From: an uncultured Verrucomicrobiota bacterium | GTDB taxonomy: Bacteria; Verrucomicrobiota; Verrucomicrobiia; Opitutales; Opitutaceae | Direction: 5' to 3' | NCBI GenBank assembly: GCA_903856725.1 | Contig: CAIOCT010000112.1 | Span: 1 to 59,932, forward strand | DNA: 59,932 nucleotides | Shown: piece after piece, positions 1-11,516 of the stretch | Layout of the letters: every line of letters starts with the position of its first letter | Position numbering within the stretch: the first letter of the stretch is position 1 | The notes under the pieces: generated by a model | Databases searched by the model: none | Told to the model about the DNA's origin: nothing | Seen by the model: only the letters and a program-made list of their open reading frames with translations | Position numbers and translations under genes: made by a program

Positions 1-987
1 ATTGTGGTTACCGCGATGCAGCGTCTCGTGAGTAAGCCTAACAATGATCTGACCGCAACGATTGTGCAGCTGCCGTCCGAGGAGATGAAGGGCCGCATTA
101 TCGGGCGAGAGGGGCGAAATATCAAATCGTTCGAGGCCGCTACTGGCACCACGCTGCTCATCGATGAATCGCCGCAAATGGTGCTCATTTCTTCATTCGA
201 TCCGGTCCGACGAGAAGTCGCCAAGCTGGCGCTCGAGGCGCTACTGAAGGATGGGCGAATTCATCCGGCGAGTATTGAGGAATTCGTTAATCGTGCACGG
301 CAGGAGATGGAGCTGCATATCGCCCAAATGGGGGCTGAGGCGGTGGATCGGCTGAAAATTTCCGGTCTACATCCGGAGAGCATCAAGCTGCTCGGTAAGC
401 TGCGCTTTCGGTTTTCCTACACCCAAAACGTTCTCGATCATTCCATCGAAGTAGCGCAGCTCTGCGCCATGCTCGCATCGGAACTCGGGCTCGAGCCGCA
501 GATCGCTAAACGGGCGGGTTTACTTCATGATATTGGCAAGTCGATCGAAGGCGAATATGAGGGCAGTCATGCGCAAATCGGGGCTGATTTTATTCGCCGC
601 TATGGCGAAACCGCGATTGTGGTTAACGCCGTAGCGGCTCATCACGCGGAAGTTAAGCCTGAGACTATTTATGCAGGGTTAGTGATTCTGGCTGATGCTA
701 TTTCCGCCTCACGACCAGGCGCCCGGGCTGAATCGATGACTTCATATGTTGAGCGACTGGAGCGGCTGGAAAAATTAGCAATGGCCATGCCCGGCGTTCA
801 GCAAGCTTTTGCCATTCAGGCTGGGCGCGAGGTGCGCGTGCTGGTGCAGCCTACCATCGTTACGGATGATCAAGCGCACGCCCTCGCTAAGACTTTGCGG
901 CTTAAGATTGAACAAGAGCTTGATTATCCTAGCACGATTAAGATCACGGTCATTCGCGAGCAACGTTACGTCGAAACCGCCACGTAG
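1..987 (+). CDS. rny: Ribonuclease Y, 3' part (5' end beyond window)
   Basis: Endoribonuclease that starts mRNA decay at the inner membrane. The reading frame is already open at base 1, and the first residues (IVVTAMQR) match an internal stretch of the family. The N-terminal membrane anchor and coiled coil, roughly 190 residues of the usual ~520, therefore lie outside the window. A KH domain is visible at about residues 15-85 (GRIIGREGRNIK), followed by an HD domain with HSIEVAQL, the metal-binding LLHDIGKS and the downstream HH of AAHHAEV. The C-terminus is complete. A GTG at position 4 should not be taken as the start. It ends 89 bp before queF on the same strand. Confidence 0.95.
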   Translation: MVVTAMQRLVSKPNNDLTATIVQLPSEEMKGRIIGREGRNIKSFEAATGTTLLIDESPQMVLISSFDPVRREVAKLALEALLKDGRIHPASIEEFVNRARQEMELHIAQMGAEAVDRLKISGLHPESIKLLGKLRFRFSYTQNVLDHSIEVAQLCAMLASELGLEPQIAKRAGLLHDIGKSIEGEYEGSHAQIGADFIRRYGETAIVVNAVAAHHAEVKPETIYAGLVILADAISASRPGARAESMTSYVERLERLEKLAMAMPGVQQAFAIQAGREVRVLVQPTIVTDDQAHALAKTLRLKIEQELDYPSTIKITVIREQRYVETAT

Positions 988-1033
988 CGCTGAACGTTAG
1001 CCCTGCCGCCAGTGCCCCGGGCATTGCGCGAAA

Positions 1034-1069
1034 TTTCAGTCTTTCAGCCGATCCCCCTTTCAGTCTTTC
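1034..1069 (+). repeat. Two 12-bp direct repeats before queF
   Basis: TTTCAGTCTTTC occurs at 1034-1045 and again, identically, at 1058-1069, a 24-bp period, with the second copy ending 7 bp before the queF ATG. A further TTTCAG lies between them at 1042. The leader is pyrimidine-rich and has no Shine-Dalgarno sequence. Role unknown; a protein-binding operator or an RNA-binding element are both possible. Confidence 0.6.
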
Positions 1070-1076
1070 TTTGCTT

Positions 1077-1430
1077 ATGGCCGATAAAAAAATTCTTGAA
1101 ACTTTTCCTAATCCCGCGCCGCGGCGTGACTACGTAATTGAGCATACGCACCATGAATTTACTTCAGTGTGTCCGATGACAGGACATCCCGATTTTGCGG
1201 CCATCACAGTGCGTTATGTGCCCAATAAAATTTGCGTCGAACTAAAGTCATTGAAGCTTTATTTTCATGCTTATCGCAACGAAGGCATTTTTTTTGAAGC
1301 CGCGACCAATAAAATTTGTGATGATTTAGGCGCTGCGCTGAAGCCACGAAGCATGACAATTATCGCAAACTGGAAAGCGCGCGGGGGATTTTCCTCTATC
1401 GTGACAGCGACGTGGCAGCCCAAGCGTTAA
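1077..1430 (+). CDS. queF: NADPH-dependent preQ0 reductase QueF
   Basis: Reduces the nitrile of 7-cyano-7-deazaguanine (preQ0) to preQ1 in queuosine tRNA-modification biosynthesis. It is 117 residues long, the short unimodular type. The catalytic cysteine (Cys32 in SVCPMTG) and aspartate (Asp39 in HPDF) are present, as are the strongly conserved ELKSLKLY and RNEGIF segments. An in-frame TTG lies 6 bp upstream, but the ATG at 1077 gives the expected N-terminus (MADKKILETFPNP). A second queuosine-pathway gene, queD, is at about 31 kb. No preQ1 riboswitch could be recognised in the leader. Confidence 0.96.
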   Translation: MADKKILETFPNPAPRRDYVIEHTHHEFTSVCPMTGHPDFAAITVRYVPNKICVELKSLKLYFHAYRNEGIFFEAATNKICDDLGAALKPRSMTIIANWKARGGFSSIVTATWQPKR

Positions 1431-1464
1431 ACTCAGTTATCTGGTCGCGCCGTTCTTGTTCGTC

Positions 1465-2130
1465 ATGTCCTGGGCTGATCGACCAATTTATTTTATCGAT
1501 TTCGAGGGTAATGCGACCTCCGGCATTATTGAATTTGGGGTCGTCACGCTAATTGGTGGAAAAATTACGGCAACGCGGACGCGGTTTTGCTCAGCAGTGG
1601 GCCGCATCAGCCCTGAAGATACTGCCGTGCACGGTTTACGGGCGGAGCAAATAGCCACCGCGGCTATTTTTAAGGAAGAGTGGGATTATTTTTCAGGGCT
1701 ACGTAGCAGTGGACCGCTGGCTGCTCATTTTGCACAGGCTGAAAATTACCTACTCAAAACTGTGTGGGCTTATCCACAGACTGTGCCGGATTTTGCTCGT
1801 CCTGGGCAGGTGACTACCGAGTGGGGGCCCTGGATTGATACTGGGCGTCTCTATCCGCAAATATTCCCGGCGCTCGGTGATGGTAAGCTCGAAGAACTCG
1901 TCGCCGCTTGTGGTTTGCAGGTTGAGTTGGATGAATTGGCGCAGCTGCATTGTCCCGTGGGACGGCACCATTATCACGCCGCGCTGTATGATGCGCTCGG
2001 CGGTGCGCTTCTCTTACGATCACTTTTAGTCCGACCAGAATTTAAAGCAGCTACGCTGCCTTGGTTGTTGCAGATGAGTACGCTCGATGGTGACAAGCGC
2101 AGCGCCTTGCAGCAGGGAAATTTGTGGTAG
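1465..2130 (+). CDS. DEDD-family 3'-5' exonuclease (DnaQ-like)
   Basis: A DnaQ-type exonuclease fold protein of 221 residues. Motif ExoI is at the N-terminus (YFIDFEGNATSG, supplying D and E). A DAxVHG-like segment (DTAVHGLRAEQI) follows, and the C-terminal ExoIII-like region HHYHAALYDA supplies the His and Asp of a DEDDh active site. It resembles the proofreading-type exonucleases found as stand-alone proteins and could act in DNA repair or RNA processing; the substrate cannot be told from sequence. An upstream TTG at 1456 is possible, but ATG 1465 is preferred. It converges with the glycosyltransferase gene, leaving only 16 bp between stop codons. Confidence 0.8.
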   Translation: MSWADRPIYFIDFEGNATSGIIEFGVVTLIGGKITATRTRFCSAVGRISPEDTAVHGLRAEQIATAAIFKEEWDYFSGLRSSGPLAAHFAQAENYLLKTVWAYPQTVPDFARPGQVTTEWGPWIDTGRLYPQIFPALGDGKLEELVAACGLQVELDELAQLHCPVGRHHYHAALYDALGGALLLRSLLVRPEFKAATLPWLLQMSTLDGDKRSALQQGNLW

Positions 2131-2140
2131 GCCTCGCCCG

Positions 2141-2156
2141 CCTCGATTAGTCGAGG
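2141..2156. terminator. Hairpin between convergent genes (weak terminator candidate)
   Basis: A 6-bp perfect stem, CCTCGA/TCGAGG, with a TTAG loop, lies at the junction of the convergent exonuclease and glycosyltransferase genes and covers the latter's stop codon. There is no T-tract on either side, so intrinsic termination is uncertain. Confidence 0.3.
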
Positions 2157-2929
2157 GAATAGCGTCTAATTCCGGAAAGCTGGGCAAGGGTACGCAGAAC
2201 AAAAAGAGGATTTTGGATGAGGTAGCGGCGCCAGAGCCGGCGTGGCTCGGTGCTGAGCCGGAAGAGCCATTCAAGGCCACTGCGTTGCATCCAGCGGGGG
2301 GCTTGAGGTACACGGCCTGAGTGAAAATCAAAAGCTGCGCCTACCCCAATCAGGAGGCCTGCGTCTAAGTCGCTCCAGTGTTGCGCCATAAATTTTTCCT
2401 GCAGTGGTGAGCTGAGGCCAACCCAGATAATATCCGGCGCGGTGGCAGTGATATCTAATTTTAAGCAGCTCAATTCATCAGCATTAAGATCGCGATAGGG
2501 TGGGGTAAAATTACCCACGACATTTAATCCTGGAAAGCGGTCGGTAAGTTTTTTCCGTAATAAATCAGCTACCCCAGGGGCGCCCCCATAGAAATAATGC
2601 TTGAGCGCAATCGCGCGGCCCGCAGCGCAAACCGCCAGCATTAAATCTGGTCCATAAACTCGAGTGATCGCGCGATATCCATGCCAGCGCCCAAGCCACA
2701 CCAAGGGCATTCCATCCGGATGGTTCAGCCACGCGCCATTAAGGGCAGCGCGAAAATCTAGATCATGCCGGGCGGCGTTAATTCCGTAAGCTGTCGCGTG
2801 ACAGGCGTAGCCTAACTTTTTCTGTCCTCGCACCGTGAGCACGCGCTCACAGGCCGCATCTAAGGCTAAGGCGGAGACCCCAATGCCGAGCACGTTGAAG
2901 TACGGTATACCGAGGGAACGACGCGTCAT
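2147..2929 (-). CDS. WecG/TagA/CpsF family glycosyltransferase
   Basis: GT26-type glycosyltransferase that typically adds a ManNAc-type sugar to a lipid-linked acceptor during surface polysaccharide synthesis, on the cytoplasmic face of the membrane. Family hallmarks are an N-terminal PYFNVLGIGVSAL-type segment, LNHPDGMPLVW near residue 80, TRVYGPDLM, YFYGGAPGVA, and the C-terminal VGLSSPLQEKF and GVGAAFDFHSG motifs. The ATG at 2929 gives 260 residues, close to the family norm; an upstream TTG at 2977 would add 16 residues without homology-like content. No other polysaccharide genes lie next to it, so its acceptor is unknown. Confidence 0.9.
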   Translation of the reverse strand: MTRRSLGIPYFNVLGIGVSALALDAACERVLTVRGQKKLGYACHATAYGINAARHDLDFRAALNGAWLNHPDGMPLVWLGRWHGYRAITRVYGPDLMLAVCAAGRAIALKHYFYGGAPGVADLLRKKLTDRFPGLNVVGNFTPPYRDLNADELSCLKLDITATAPDIIWVGLSSPLQEKFMAQHWSDLDAGLLIGVGAAFDFHSGRVPQAPRWMQRSGLEWLFRLSTEPRRLWRRYLIQNPLFVLRTLAQLSGIRRYSLD

Positions 2930-2998
2930 GAGCGATGGCACAATTGAGAAGCTGGCGGCCGCTCTCTTCCCGCGCAATCAGGGAACGTCAAGGGCCGC

Positions 2999-4384
2999 TT
3001 AAAGTTCGTGCTGATCTACGAGGTAGACCAGTGCCGCCATGGCCGCGGCCCCAAGCTCGAGTTCGCGTTTGTTTACCTTGTCGATCGAATCGATCGTCGT
3101 GTGATGATAGTCAAAATAGCGCTGTGAGTCGGGCAGTAGGCCCGCAACGGTGGTTCCATAAGCGAGCAGGGGGCCAACGTCAGCGCCACCCGTGCCTTTT
3201 TGAAAATTATAAATACCGTAAGGTGCGAATAGTGCCTGCCAGCGAGCGGCGCGTAAATGAGCATTGCCCGCCGGATTTCCGAGGTTGAACCCGTGCGGTT
3301 GAAAGCCGCCGTTGTCAGTCTCGAGTGCGAGCAAGTGAGGTTCTTTTTTCTGACCTACCGCGGTGGCATAAGCAGTCGCACCTCCAGAACCATTTTCTTC
3401 ATTCGTGAAAAGAACGCAGCGAATCGTGTGACGTGGGATATAGCCTACCGCTTTTAACAAGCGCAGTACCTCAATCGACTGAATGCAGCCTGCTCCGTCA
3501 TCATGCGCGCCGGGCGCAATGTCCCAGCAGTCAAGGTGTCCGCCGACGAGGATGATTTTCTCGGGATGTGCATGCCCAGTGAGTTCGCCGATGACGTTGT
3601 GAGAAGGCGCGGGTTCAAACCAAGTCGAGTTAATGACCAGCTCAGCGGTCAGGGCTGGATTATTTTTTAGTGCACGACTGAAGTGATCCGCGGCCACAGT
3701 GCTCAGAGCTGCTGCTGGAATGCGGGGGACGCCGGGTAGGTAGCCAGTGTGACCGGTGTGGGGGATATCATCGTGGGCTAAGGTGAGCGATCTGACGAGT
3801 ACCCCGACGGCGCCATAGCGAGCCGCTTCGGCGGGTCCGCGCGTCCGTTGATCGCCAGCTTCGCCGTAGGCATGACCCGTGGCAATGTGGCCCGGATTCA
3901 TCGGGCGATTAAAAAAGACGATTTTGCCTTTCACATCAGCCGTCTTGAGCTCGGCGAGCGTGTGCAACTCAATGACAGAAGCGCGCAGACCAGTGACTGG
4001 CGTGGGGACAGATCCACCGAGGGCGATAGCCGTGAGGGGAATAGCGGTATTCCCAAGTTGAGGATAATAGCGGACACTCTCGGTGGCGCCACGTTCCCAA
4101 TGCGGAACGACGGCGGATTGTAATTCAGTGCGATCAACACCCGTTTTTTGGAGTAAGGCTTGTCCCCATTGAACGGCGCCGGCGAGATTTTTGGAACCGC
4201 CGAGCCGGCCGGGATATTTTGTCGTTAGCTCGCGCAATTGTTCATAAGCGGGACTGTTGGTGAGCGCGGCCGTATAAATAGCACGCAGCATTTTCTCATC
4301 TGCACCGGAGTCTTCGGCTGGTGCCGGGACAAGAATAGTTGAAACAAATAAGACGAAAAGAGCCGAACGTGTGGGAAAGTGCAT
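2999..4384 (-). CDS. Secreted M28-family metallopeptidase
   Basis: Zinc aminopeptidase/carboxypeptidase of the M28 family, 461 residues. A signal peptide covers about residues 1-23 (hydrophobic ALFVLFVSTILVPAPAE). A protease-associated (PA) domain insertion lies around residues 130-260. The di-zinc peptidase core follows, with ligands visible in VGGHLDCWD (His, Asp), GAHDDGAG (Asp), TNEENGS (Glu pair), ALETDNGG (Asp) and FDYHHTTID (His). The arrangement is that of the plasma glutamate carboxypeptidase/carboxypeptidase Q subgroup. It probably degrades peptides in the periplasm or outside the cell. It is in line with, and upstream of, the glycosyltransferase. Confidence 0.92.
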   Translation of the reverse strand: MHFPTRSALFVLFVSTILVPAPAEDSGADEKMLRAIYTAALTNSPAYEQLRELTTKYPGRLGGSKNLAGAVQWGQALLQKTGVDRTELQSAVVPHWERGATESVRYYPQLGNTAIPLTAIALGGSVPTPVTGLRASVIELHTLAELKTADVKGKIVFFNRPMNPGHIATGHAYGEAGDQRTRGPAEAARYGAVGVLVRSLTLAHDDIPHTGHTGYLPGVPRIPAAALSTVAADHFSRALKNNPALTAELVINSTWFEPAPSHNVIGELTGHAHPEKIILVGGHLDCWDIAPGAHDDGAGCIQSIEVLRLLKAVGYIPRHTIRCVLFTNEENGSGGATAYATAVGQKKEPHLLALETDNGGFQPHGFNLGNPAGNAHLRAARWQALFAPYGIYNFQKGTGGADVGPLLAYGTTVAGLLPDSQRYFDYHHTTIDSIDKVNKRELELGAAAMAALVYLVDQHEL

Positions 4385-4467
4385 TTCCGCACACTTGCCA
4401 AATAATATCGGCGAGCAAGCGGGGAGTCTGAGCCGATGAGTTAAATTGAGCGCAATCAGCTAAATTT

Positions 4468-5439
4468 TTAGAACCACTTCTTCTTCTTTAGGTAAATTGC
4501 CATCACTAAGGTACTTAATAAAGTGAACGTACAGGCATAGTAATAGCCGTGCGGGGAGCGCAGCTCAGGCATGTGGTCAAAATTCATTCCATACCAACCA
4601 CCGACAAGCACGGCAGGTAAAGTCACGGCGGTGAGTGCCGTAAGAAATTTAATCCCCTCGTTGGCTTCAAAAGCGGCCTTATTAAGATAAATATCAAAAG
4701 CCAGCATGAGGCGCTCATGATAGCCAGTGACCGTATCTTCTAAGCGGGCTAGGTTGTCGCGCAAATCTCGATAGTACGGCAACAAAATCACCCGGATCAT
4801 TTTGCTGTCACCGCGGGCTAGTCGGTCAATGACCTCGCGCTGGGGGCGAATGATTTGCCGCAATTTAGTGAAATCGCCGCGGACTTGCAGTAGTTCGCCT
4901 ACGAGTTTCTTATCAGATTCTTGGCTCAGGACGATTTCTTCGATCTCCTCTAGCTCGCCATGTAATTCGGTGAGCATCGGCGTGTAGTTATCTACGAGTA
5001 AATCGAGTACGGTATGGGCGAGCCGATCGGGACCGCGCGGACCGGGGGTGGCGTTCTTCGCGAGCCGTTCGATCAGGGTTGTGACTGAGCGCAGCGGGGT
5101 GCGATGAAAGGTAACGAGGAATTCTTTGCCGAGAAAAAGATCGAGCTCGGTAGAAGCGAATTTGTCTTGTCGGGAAAAATCTACAGCGTGTGTGACCAGG
5201 AAAAGATAGTCTTCGTAATCCTCGATTTTTGGCAAACTACTGGGGGTAACGCAGTCTTCGATCGCGAGAGGATGGAATTGGAATACCCCCTCAAGGATGG
5301 TTTTGATTTCTTCGTCAGTGGGATTATCGAGATCGACCCACAAAATGAGTCCTTTATCACCGCGCACCAAGCGCAAGGCCTCGAGTTCAAGGTCGCGGCC
5401 TACCAATTTACCATCACTGAAGACAAAAGAATGAATCAT
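4468..5439 (-). CDS. corA: CorA-type magnesium/divalent cation channel
   Basis: Pentameric inner-membrane Mg2+ (Co2+/Ni2+) channel, 323 residues. The long N-terminal cytoplasmic domain (about residues 1-260) ends in the stalk helix. Two transmembrane helices follow at the C-terminus, with the selectivity signature GMN in GGWYGMNFDHMPE just after the first helix and a lysine-rich tail (LKKKKWF). The ATG at 5439 is supported by length and a compact N-terminus. It is downstream of the ptsN-like gene with a 78-bp gap and could be co-transcribed. Confidence 0.95.
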   Translation of the reverse strand: MIHSFVFSDGKLVGRDLELEALRLVRGDKGLILWVDLDNPTDEEIKTILEGVFQFHPLAIEDCVTPSSLPKIEDYEDYLFLVTHAVDFSRQDKFASTELDLFLGKEFLVTFHRTPLRSVTTLIERLAKNATPGPRGPDRLAHTVLDLLVDNYTPMLTELHGELEEIEEIVLSQESDKKLVGELLQVRGDFTKLRQIIRPQREVIDRLARGDSKMIRVILLPYYRDLRDNLARLEDTVTGYHERLMLAFDIYLNKAAFEANEGIKFLTALTAVTLPAVLVGGWYGMNFDHMPELRSPHGYYYACTFTLLSTLVMAIYLKKKKWF

Positions 5440-5517
5440 AGCTGCGGATTCAGATTGGCTCGGGCTGGGGCTGAGGCAAGCCCAGGGTGCGGTGACCGGC
5501 GGGCGATTCCGTTGGGC

Positions 5518-6006
5518 TTAATCCGCCGCGTTAAGCGGGCCCAAGATTTTATTTTCCAGCTCCTGCACTGTGGCGATAAAGGCGGCGGGCGTGGTGGCGG
5601 CAAAGAGTGCCTCGCGATGGGGCGCATCTTTGACGAGGCGACAGAGTGAGCCTACGAGCATAAGATAGTCTCCGGGATTTGATTTAGGTGTCCCGAGGAT
5701 AAACATGAGGCGGACGTTCTGATTGCTATTTTCAAAATGAACCCCGGTGGTGCTGCGGCCGACCGCGATAACGATCTCTTTGACGTGTTCCGTGCGGGCG
5801 TGGGGTATCGCGATTTCGTTGCCGAGGCAGGTGGTATCGAGTCGCTCGCGCGCGAGTAGCTCTTGGTAGAAGCTGGGAAAATTTGCGACGTCAGGATGCT
5901 GCTCTAAGAGCCGGGCAATTTCATGGAGCGCGGCGGTTCGCTTGGTGCTCTGCACATCGAGCAAAATACGGGCAGGGTCGAGTAAACTGGAGAGACGAAC
6001 AGGCAT
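5518..6006 (-). CDS. ptsN: PTS EIIA (PtsN/fructose-type) domain protein
   Basis: Phosphoryl-accepting EIIA protein of the mannitol/fructose/nitrogen class, about 162 residues. The phosphorylatable histidine is His69 in AIPHARTEHV. As a single-domain protein with no permease nearby it is more likely regulatory (PTS-Ntr type) than a sugar transporter component. The start is set at the ATG at 6006: longer versions would begin inside the gyrA terminator at 6071-6106. HPr and EI are not in the window. The symbol is a best guess from domain type. Confidence 0.85.
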   Translation of the reverse strand: MPVRLSSLLDPARILLDVQSTKRTAALHEIARLLEQHPDVANFPSFYQELLARERLDTTCLGNEIAIPHARTEHVKEIVIAVGRSTTGVHFENSNQNVRLMFILGTPKSNPGDYLMLVGSLCRLVKDAPHREALFAATTPAAFIATVQELENKILGPLNAAD

Positions 6007-6070
6007 CGGGTAAGCGCTAAGGAATTCCGCGGTCCATGGGTTGGCAAGGCCGGAGTGTAAAATCCTGGAC

Positions 6071-6106
6071 ACAAAAAAAGCGCGCTGAGGGGCGCGCTTT
6101 TTTGTG
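6071..6106 (-). terminator. Intrinsic terminator of gyrBA (bidirectional form)
   Basis: A GC-rich stem, GCGCGC/GCGCGC with a short loop, is flanked by an A-run on one side and a T-run on the other. On the minus strand it reads as a hairpin followed by seven T, starting about 15 bp after the gyrA stop codon. It separates gyrA from the ptsN-like gene, so ptsN needs its own promoter or read-through. Confidence 0.85.
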
Positions 6107-6120
6107 CAGACTGGCCGATT

Positions 6121-8640
6121 TTAAGGAGTGGCTGGTGGCAACTCGCTCGGAGTCTCGCTCGCGGCTATAGCATTAGCAGCTTGCTCCTCATCGGTCTCAA
6201 CGATGCGGGCGATACTTAATAGTTTGTCGCCTTCTGCGAGGGTGACCAGTCGGACACCCTTGCCACCACGATTTACTTCGCGGATCGTATTGACGGGACA
6301 CCGCACGCTCTGCCCCTTGGCGGTGAGGAGCATAATTTCATCGGTATCTTTGATACTGAGCGCTCCGGCGAGTTTGATCGAGCCATCTTCAGGCAAGTCG
6401 ATGGCCCAGACCCCAGTGCCGCCGCGATTAATGAGGCGATAATCTTCAAAGCGCGTGCGCACGCCTAGGCCGGCTTCGCTGGCGACGAGGAATTTTGCAG
6501 TATGGTCGACCACTTCGATTACATCGAGGTAGTCGCTATCGAGTTTGAAGCGCATGCCGGTGACTCCCCCGGTGGCCCGGCCGGTGGCGCGGAATAGCTC
6601 TTCGTTGGTTTCCGCATCCCGTTCGCGGAAGCGAACGGCAAGTCCTTGGTGAGAGACGAGGATCAGCTCGTTTTCACCCGTGGTGAGTACGGTACCGATG
6701 ACAGTATCGCCTTCCGCTAAATTAATTCCGATCAGGCCGCCTTCGCGGGTGCAGTTAGCGTAATCAGCGAGCGAGCTCTTTTTGATAACTCCGCTCTTAG
6801 TGGCCATCACGAGGTAGCGATCTTCAGCAAAATCCTTCACGCAAATCATCGCGGCGATCTTTTCGCCCTCCGCAAGACGCAGGAAGCTAGAGATTGATTT
6901 ACCTTTGGCTGTGCGAGTGCCTTCGGGTGTATCATAAACCTTTTTTGCATGGCATTGGCCGATGCTGGTCAGGAAAAGAATATAGTCGTGGGTACTGGCA
7001 GTAAAAAGATGTTCGGCGAAATCTTCCTCGTAGGTTTCGGCCCCGATGACGCCCTTGCCCCCGCGTTTTTGGGAGCGATATTCAGCAACGGGGGTTCGTT
7101 TAATAAAGCCAAGGTGAGAAACCGTGATGACGCAGCCCTCATTGGGGATGACGTCTTCCATGCGCAGTTCACCGGCATCATCGATAATTTGGGTGCGGCG
7201 CGGTGAGGCGTATTTATCACGCAACTCGAGCAATTCTTTTTTGATTAAAGCGAGCAAGCGGGCCTCTGAGCCGAGAATGCCCCGAAGCTCCTCAATCAAT
7301 TTCATCAATTCAAGATACTCGGCCTCAATCTTGCCGCGCTCGAGGCCCGTGAGTTGGTAGAGGCGCAGTTCGAGGATGGCATTCGTTTGGCGTTCAGAAA
7401 GGGGGTACTTCGCCATCAAGCGCACTTTGGCATCGTCGCGATTGGTGGAGGCGCGGATGATTTTCACGAAATCATCGAGATTATCGAGTGCGATGATGTA
7501 GCCTTCGAGAATATGGGCGCGATCCTCAGCTTGGCGCAGACGGAACTGAGTGCGTCGCGTGATAACATCACGGCGATGGTCGATGTAACACTCAATGAGT
7601 TCCTTGATGTTCATCTGCTTCGGCCGCTTCTTGTCGAGGGCGAGCAAGATAACGCCGAAGGAAGATTCGAGAGAGGTCTTCTGGTAAAGCTGATTGATCA
7701 CAATCTGGGCCTGCTCGCCCCGCTTGAGTTCAATTACGATGCGTGTATTTTCATCCGATTCGTCGCGAAGATCGCGAATGCCATCAATTTCCTTGTCGCG
7801 CACGAGATCGGCGATCCGCAGGACTAGGGTCGCGCGGTTCACGTTATAAGGAATTTCCGTGATAACGATCTGCTCCATCCCGCCCTTCATCTCCTCCGTG
7901 TGAGCTTTCCCGCGGGTGCGAACAATGCCGCGACCCGTAGTCAGGTAGGACTTGATCCCTTCGCGCCCGTTGATGAAGCCCCCGGTGGGAAAATCTGGGC
8001 CGGGAATATAGCGAATGAGGTCGATAACCGAAATGCTGGGCTGATCAATAACCGCACAGGTGGCATCAATGATTTCGCCAAGATTATGCGGCGGAATATT
8101 GGTGGTCATGCCGACGGCGATGCCAGTCGAGCCATTCATTAATAAATTAGGCAGAGCCGCCGGGAGTACGGTGGGCTCGGTGGTCGACTCTTTATAATTA
8201 GGCGCGAAATCGACGGTGTCTTCCTCGATGTCTTTCAGGAGTTCCTCGGCAATCGCGTTGAGACGAGCTTCGGTGTAGCGGTAAGCTGCTGGTGGATCAC
8301 CATCGACGGAGCCAAAGTTACCTTGTGGGTCGATCAGTGGATAACGCATAACCCACGGTTGGGCCAGTCGCACGAGCGTGTCGTAAACTGATGAGTCGCC
8401 ATGGGGATGGTAATTCTTGAGCACTTCACCGACGACGCCGGCGCACTTATCAAAGGGGCGATTGTGCACGAGGCCCTCCCGCAACATCGCGTAAAGAATG
8501 CGACGCTGAACGGGCTTGAGGCCATCACGAGCATCGGGAAGGGCGCGCGAGACGATGACTGACATCGAGTACTCGATGTAAGCCGTCTGCATGATGTCGG
8601 TAATGTTAGCGGAAGAGAGTTTTTCGTTAGCGGTATACAC
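6121..8640 (-). CDS. gyrA: DNA gyrase subunit A
   Basis: Breakage-reunion subunit of DNA gyrase, which introduces negative supercoils with GyrB. It is 839 residues and complete. The active-site tyrosine is Tyr122 in YRYTEARL. The quinolone-determining region reads [11 protein letters not shown], with Ser83 and Asp87 at exactly the E. coli numbering, the form usually associated with drug sensitivity. The C-terminal DNA-wrapping domain contains a GyrA-box (SQKRGGKG). The start is GTG at 8640, since no in-frame ATG fits the family's N-terminus ([17 protein letters not shown]). It follows gyrB by 82 bp and is terminated by a strong hairpin. Confidence 0.98.
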   Translation of the reverse strand: MYTANEKLSSANITDIMQTAYIEYSMSVIVSRALPDARDGLKPVQRRILYAMLREGLVHNRPFDKCAGVVGEVLKNYHPHGDSSVYDTLVRLAQPWVMRYPLIDPQGNFGSVDGDPPAAYRYTEARLNAIAEELLKDIEEDTVDFAPNYKESTTEPTVLPAALPNLLMNGSTGIAVGMTTNIPPHNLGEIIDATCAVIDQPSISVIDLIRYIPGPDFPTGGFINGREGIKSYLTTGRGIVRTRGKAHTEEMKGGMEQIVITEIPYNVNRATLVLRIADLVRDKEIDGIRDLRDESDENTRIVIELKRGEQAQIVINQLYQKTSLESSFGVILLALDKKRPKQMNIKELIECYIDHRRDVITRRTQFRLRQAEDRAHILEGYIIALDNLDDFVKIIRASTNRDDAKVRLMAKYPLSERQTNAILELRLYQLTGLERGKIEAEYLELMKLIEELRGILGSEARLLALIKKELLELRDKYASPRRTQIIDDAGELRMEDVIPNEGCVITVSHLGFIKRTPVAEYRSQKRGGKGVIGAETYEEDFAEHLFTASTHDYILFLTSIGQCHAKKVYDTPEGTRTAKGKSISSFLRLAEGEKIAAMICVKDFAEDRYLVMATKSGVIKKSSLADYANCTREGGLIGINLAEGDTVIGTVLTTGENELILVSHQGLAVRFRERDAETNEELFRATGRATGGVTGMRFKLDSDYLDVIEVVDHTAKFLVASEAGLGVRTRFEDYRLINRGGTGVWAIDLPEDGSIKLAGALSIKDTDEIMLLTAKGQSVRCPVNTIREVNRGGKGVRLVTLAEGDKLLSIARIVETDEEQAANAIAASETPSELPPATP

Positions 8641-8722
8641 AGGGAAAAGTGAGGGGTGGTGGGGAAGGGGTGATGGGTTTGGTCGCTTGGCTCAATCTAT
8701 GGCCTATCACCCAGATCCAATT

Positions 8723-11317
<2,595 letters not shown>

Positions 11318-11341
11318 TTATGAGAAAAAACGATATTTTAA

Positions 11342-11359
11342 ATCATTGAATATCATTGA
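11342..11359. promoter_or_regulatory. ATCATTGA direct repeat between gyrB and zinc-ribbon gene
   Basis: The octamer ATCATTGA occurs at 11342-11349 and 11352-11359, exactly one helical turn (10 bp) apart, in an AT-rich stretch of the 280-bp divergent intergenic region. The outer ends also form AATCA/TGATT inverted arms. The spacing suits a DNA-binding protein contacting one face of the helix. The regulator and target are unknown. Confidence 0.4.
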
Positions 11360-11492
11360 TTAACAACATGATCAAAATGAGTTATTTTTTAGCCCTCTTG
11401 GCTGGTCTATTTTCTGTCGAATAACGAGGGTTCTGCGCTGGATGTTTTTGTTTTGTCCCCCTCCCTGCAACAGATTCATTTGACCGTACAGA

Positions 11493-11513
11493 GCGCTCAC
11501 GCACAGTGAGCGC
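11493..11513 (+). promoter_or_regulatory. Perfect 8-bp inverted repeat just before a start codon
   Basis: GCGCTCAC, a five-base loop, then GTGAGCGC: a perfect 8-bp stem whose last base is 3 bp from the ATG of the zinc-ribbon gene at 11517. It occupies the position of the ribosome-binding site, and no Shine-Dalgarno sequence is present. It could be a dyad operator or an RNA hairpin limiting translation. Confidence 0.55.
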
Positions 11514-11516
11514 AAC

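Noticed and set aside
988-1076. preQ1 riboswitch before queF
   Set aside because: I could not find the C-rich hairpin plus A-rich tail of class I or the conserved elements of other classes; only a direct repeat is evident.
7354-7827. 157-codon plus-strand frame, with similar ones at 10048-10575 and 10160-10615
   Set aside because: Shadows of gyrA and gyrB caused by third-position GC bias.
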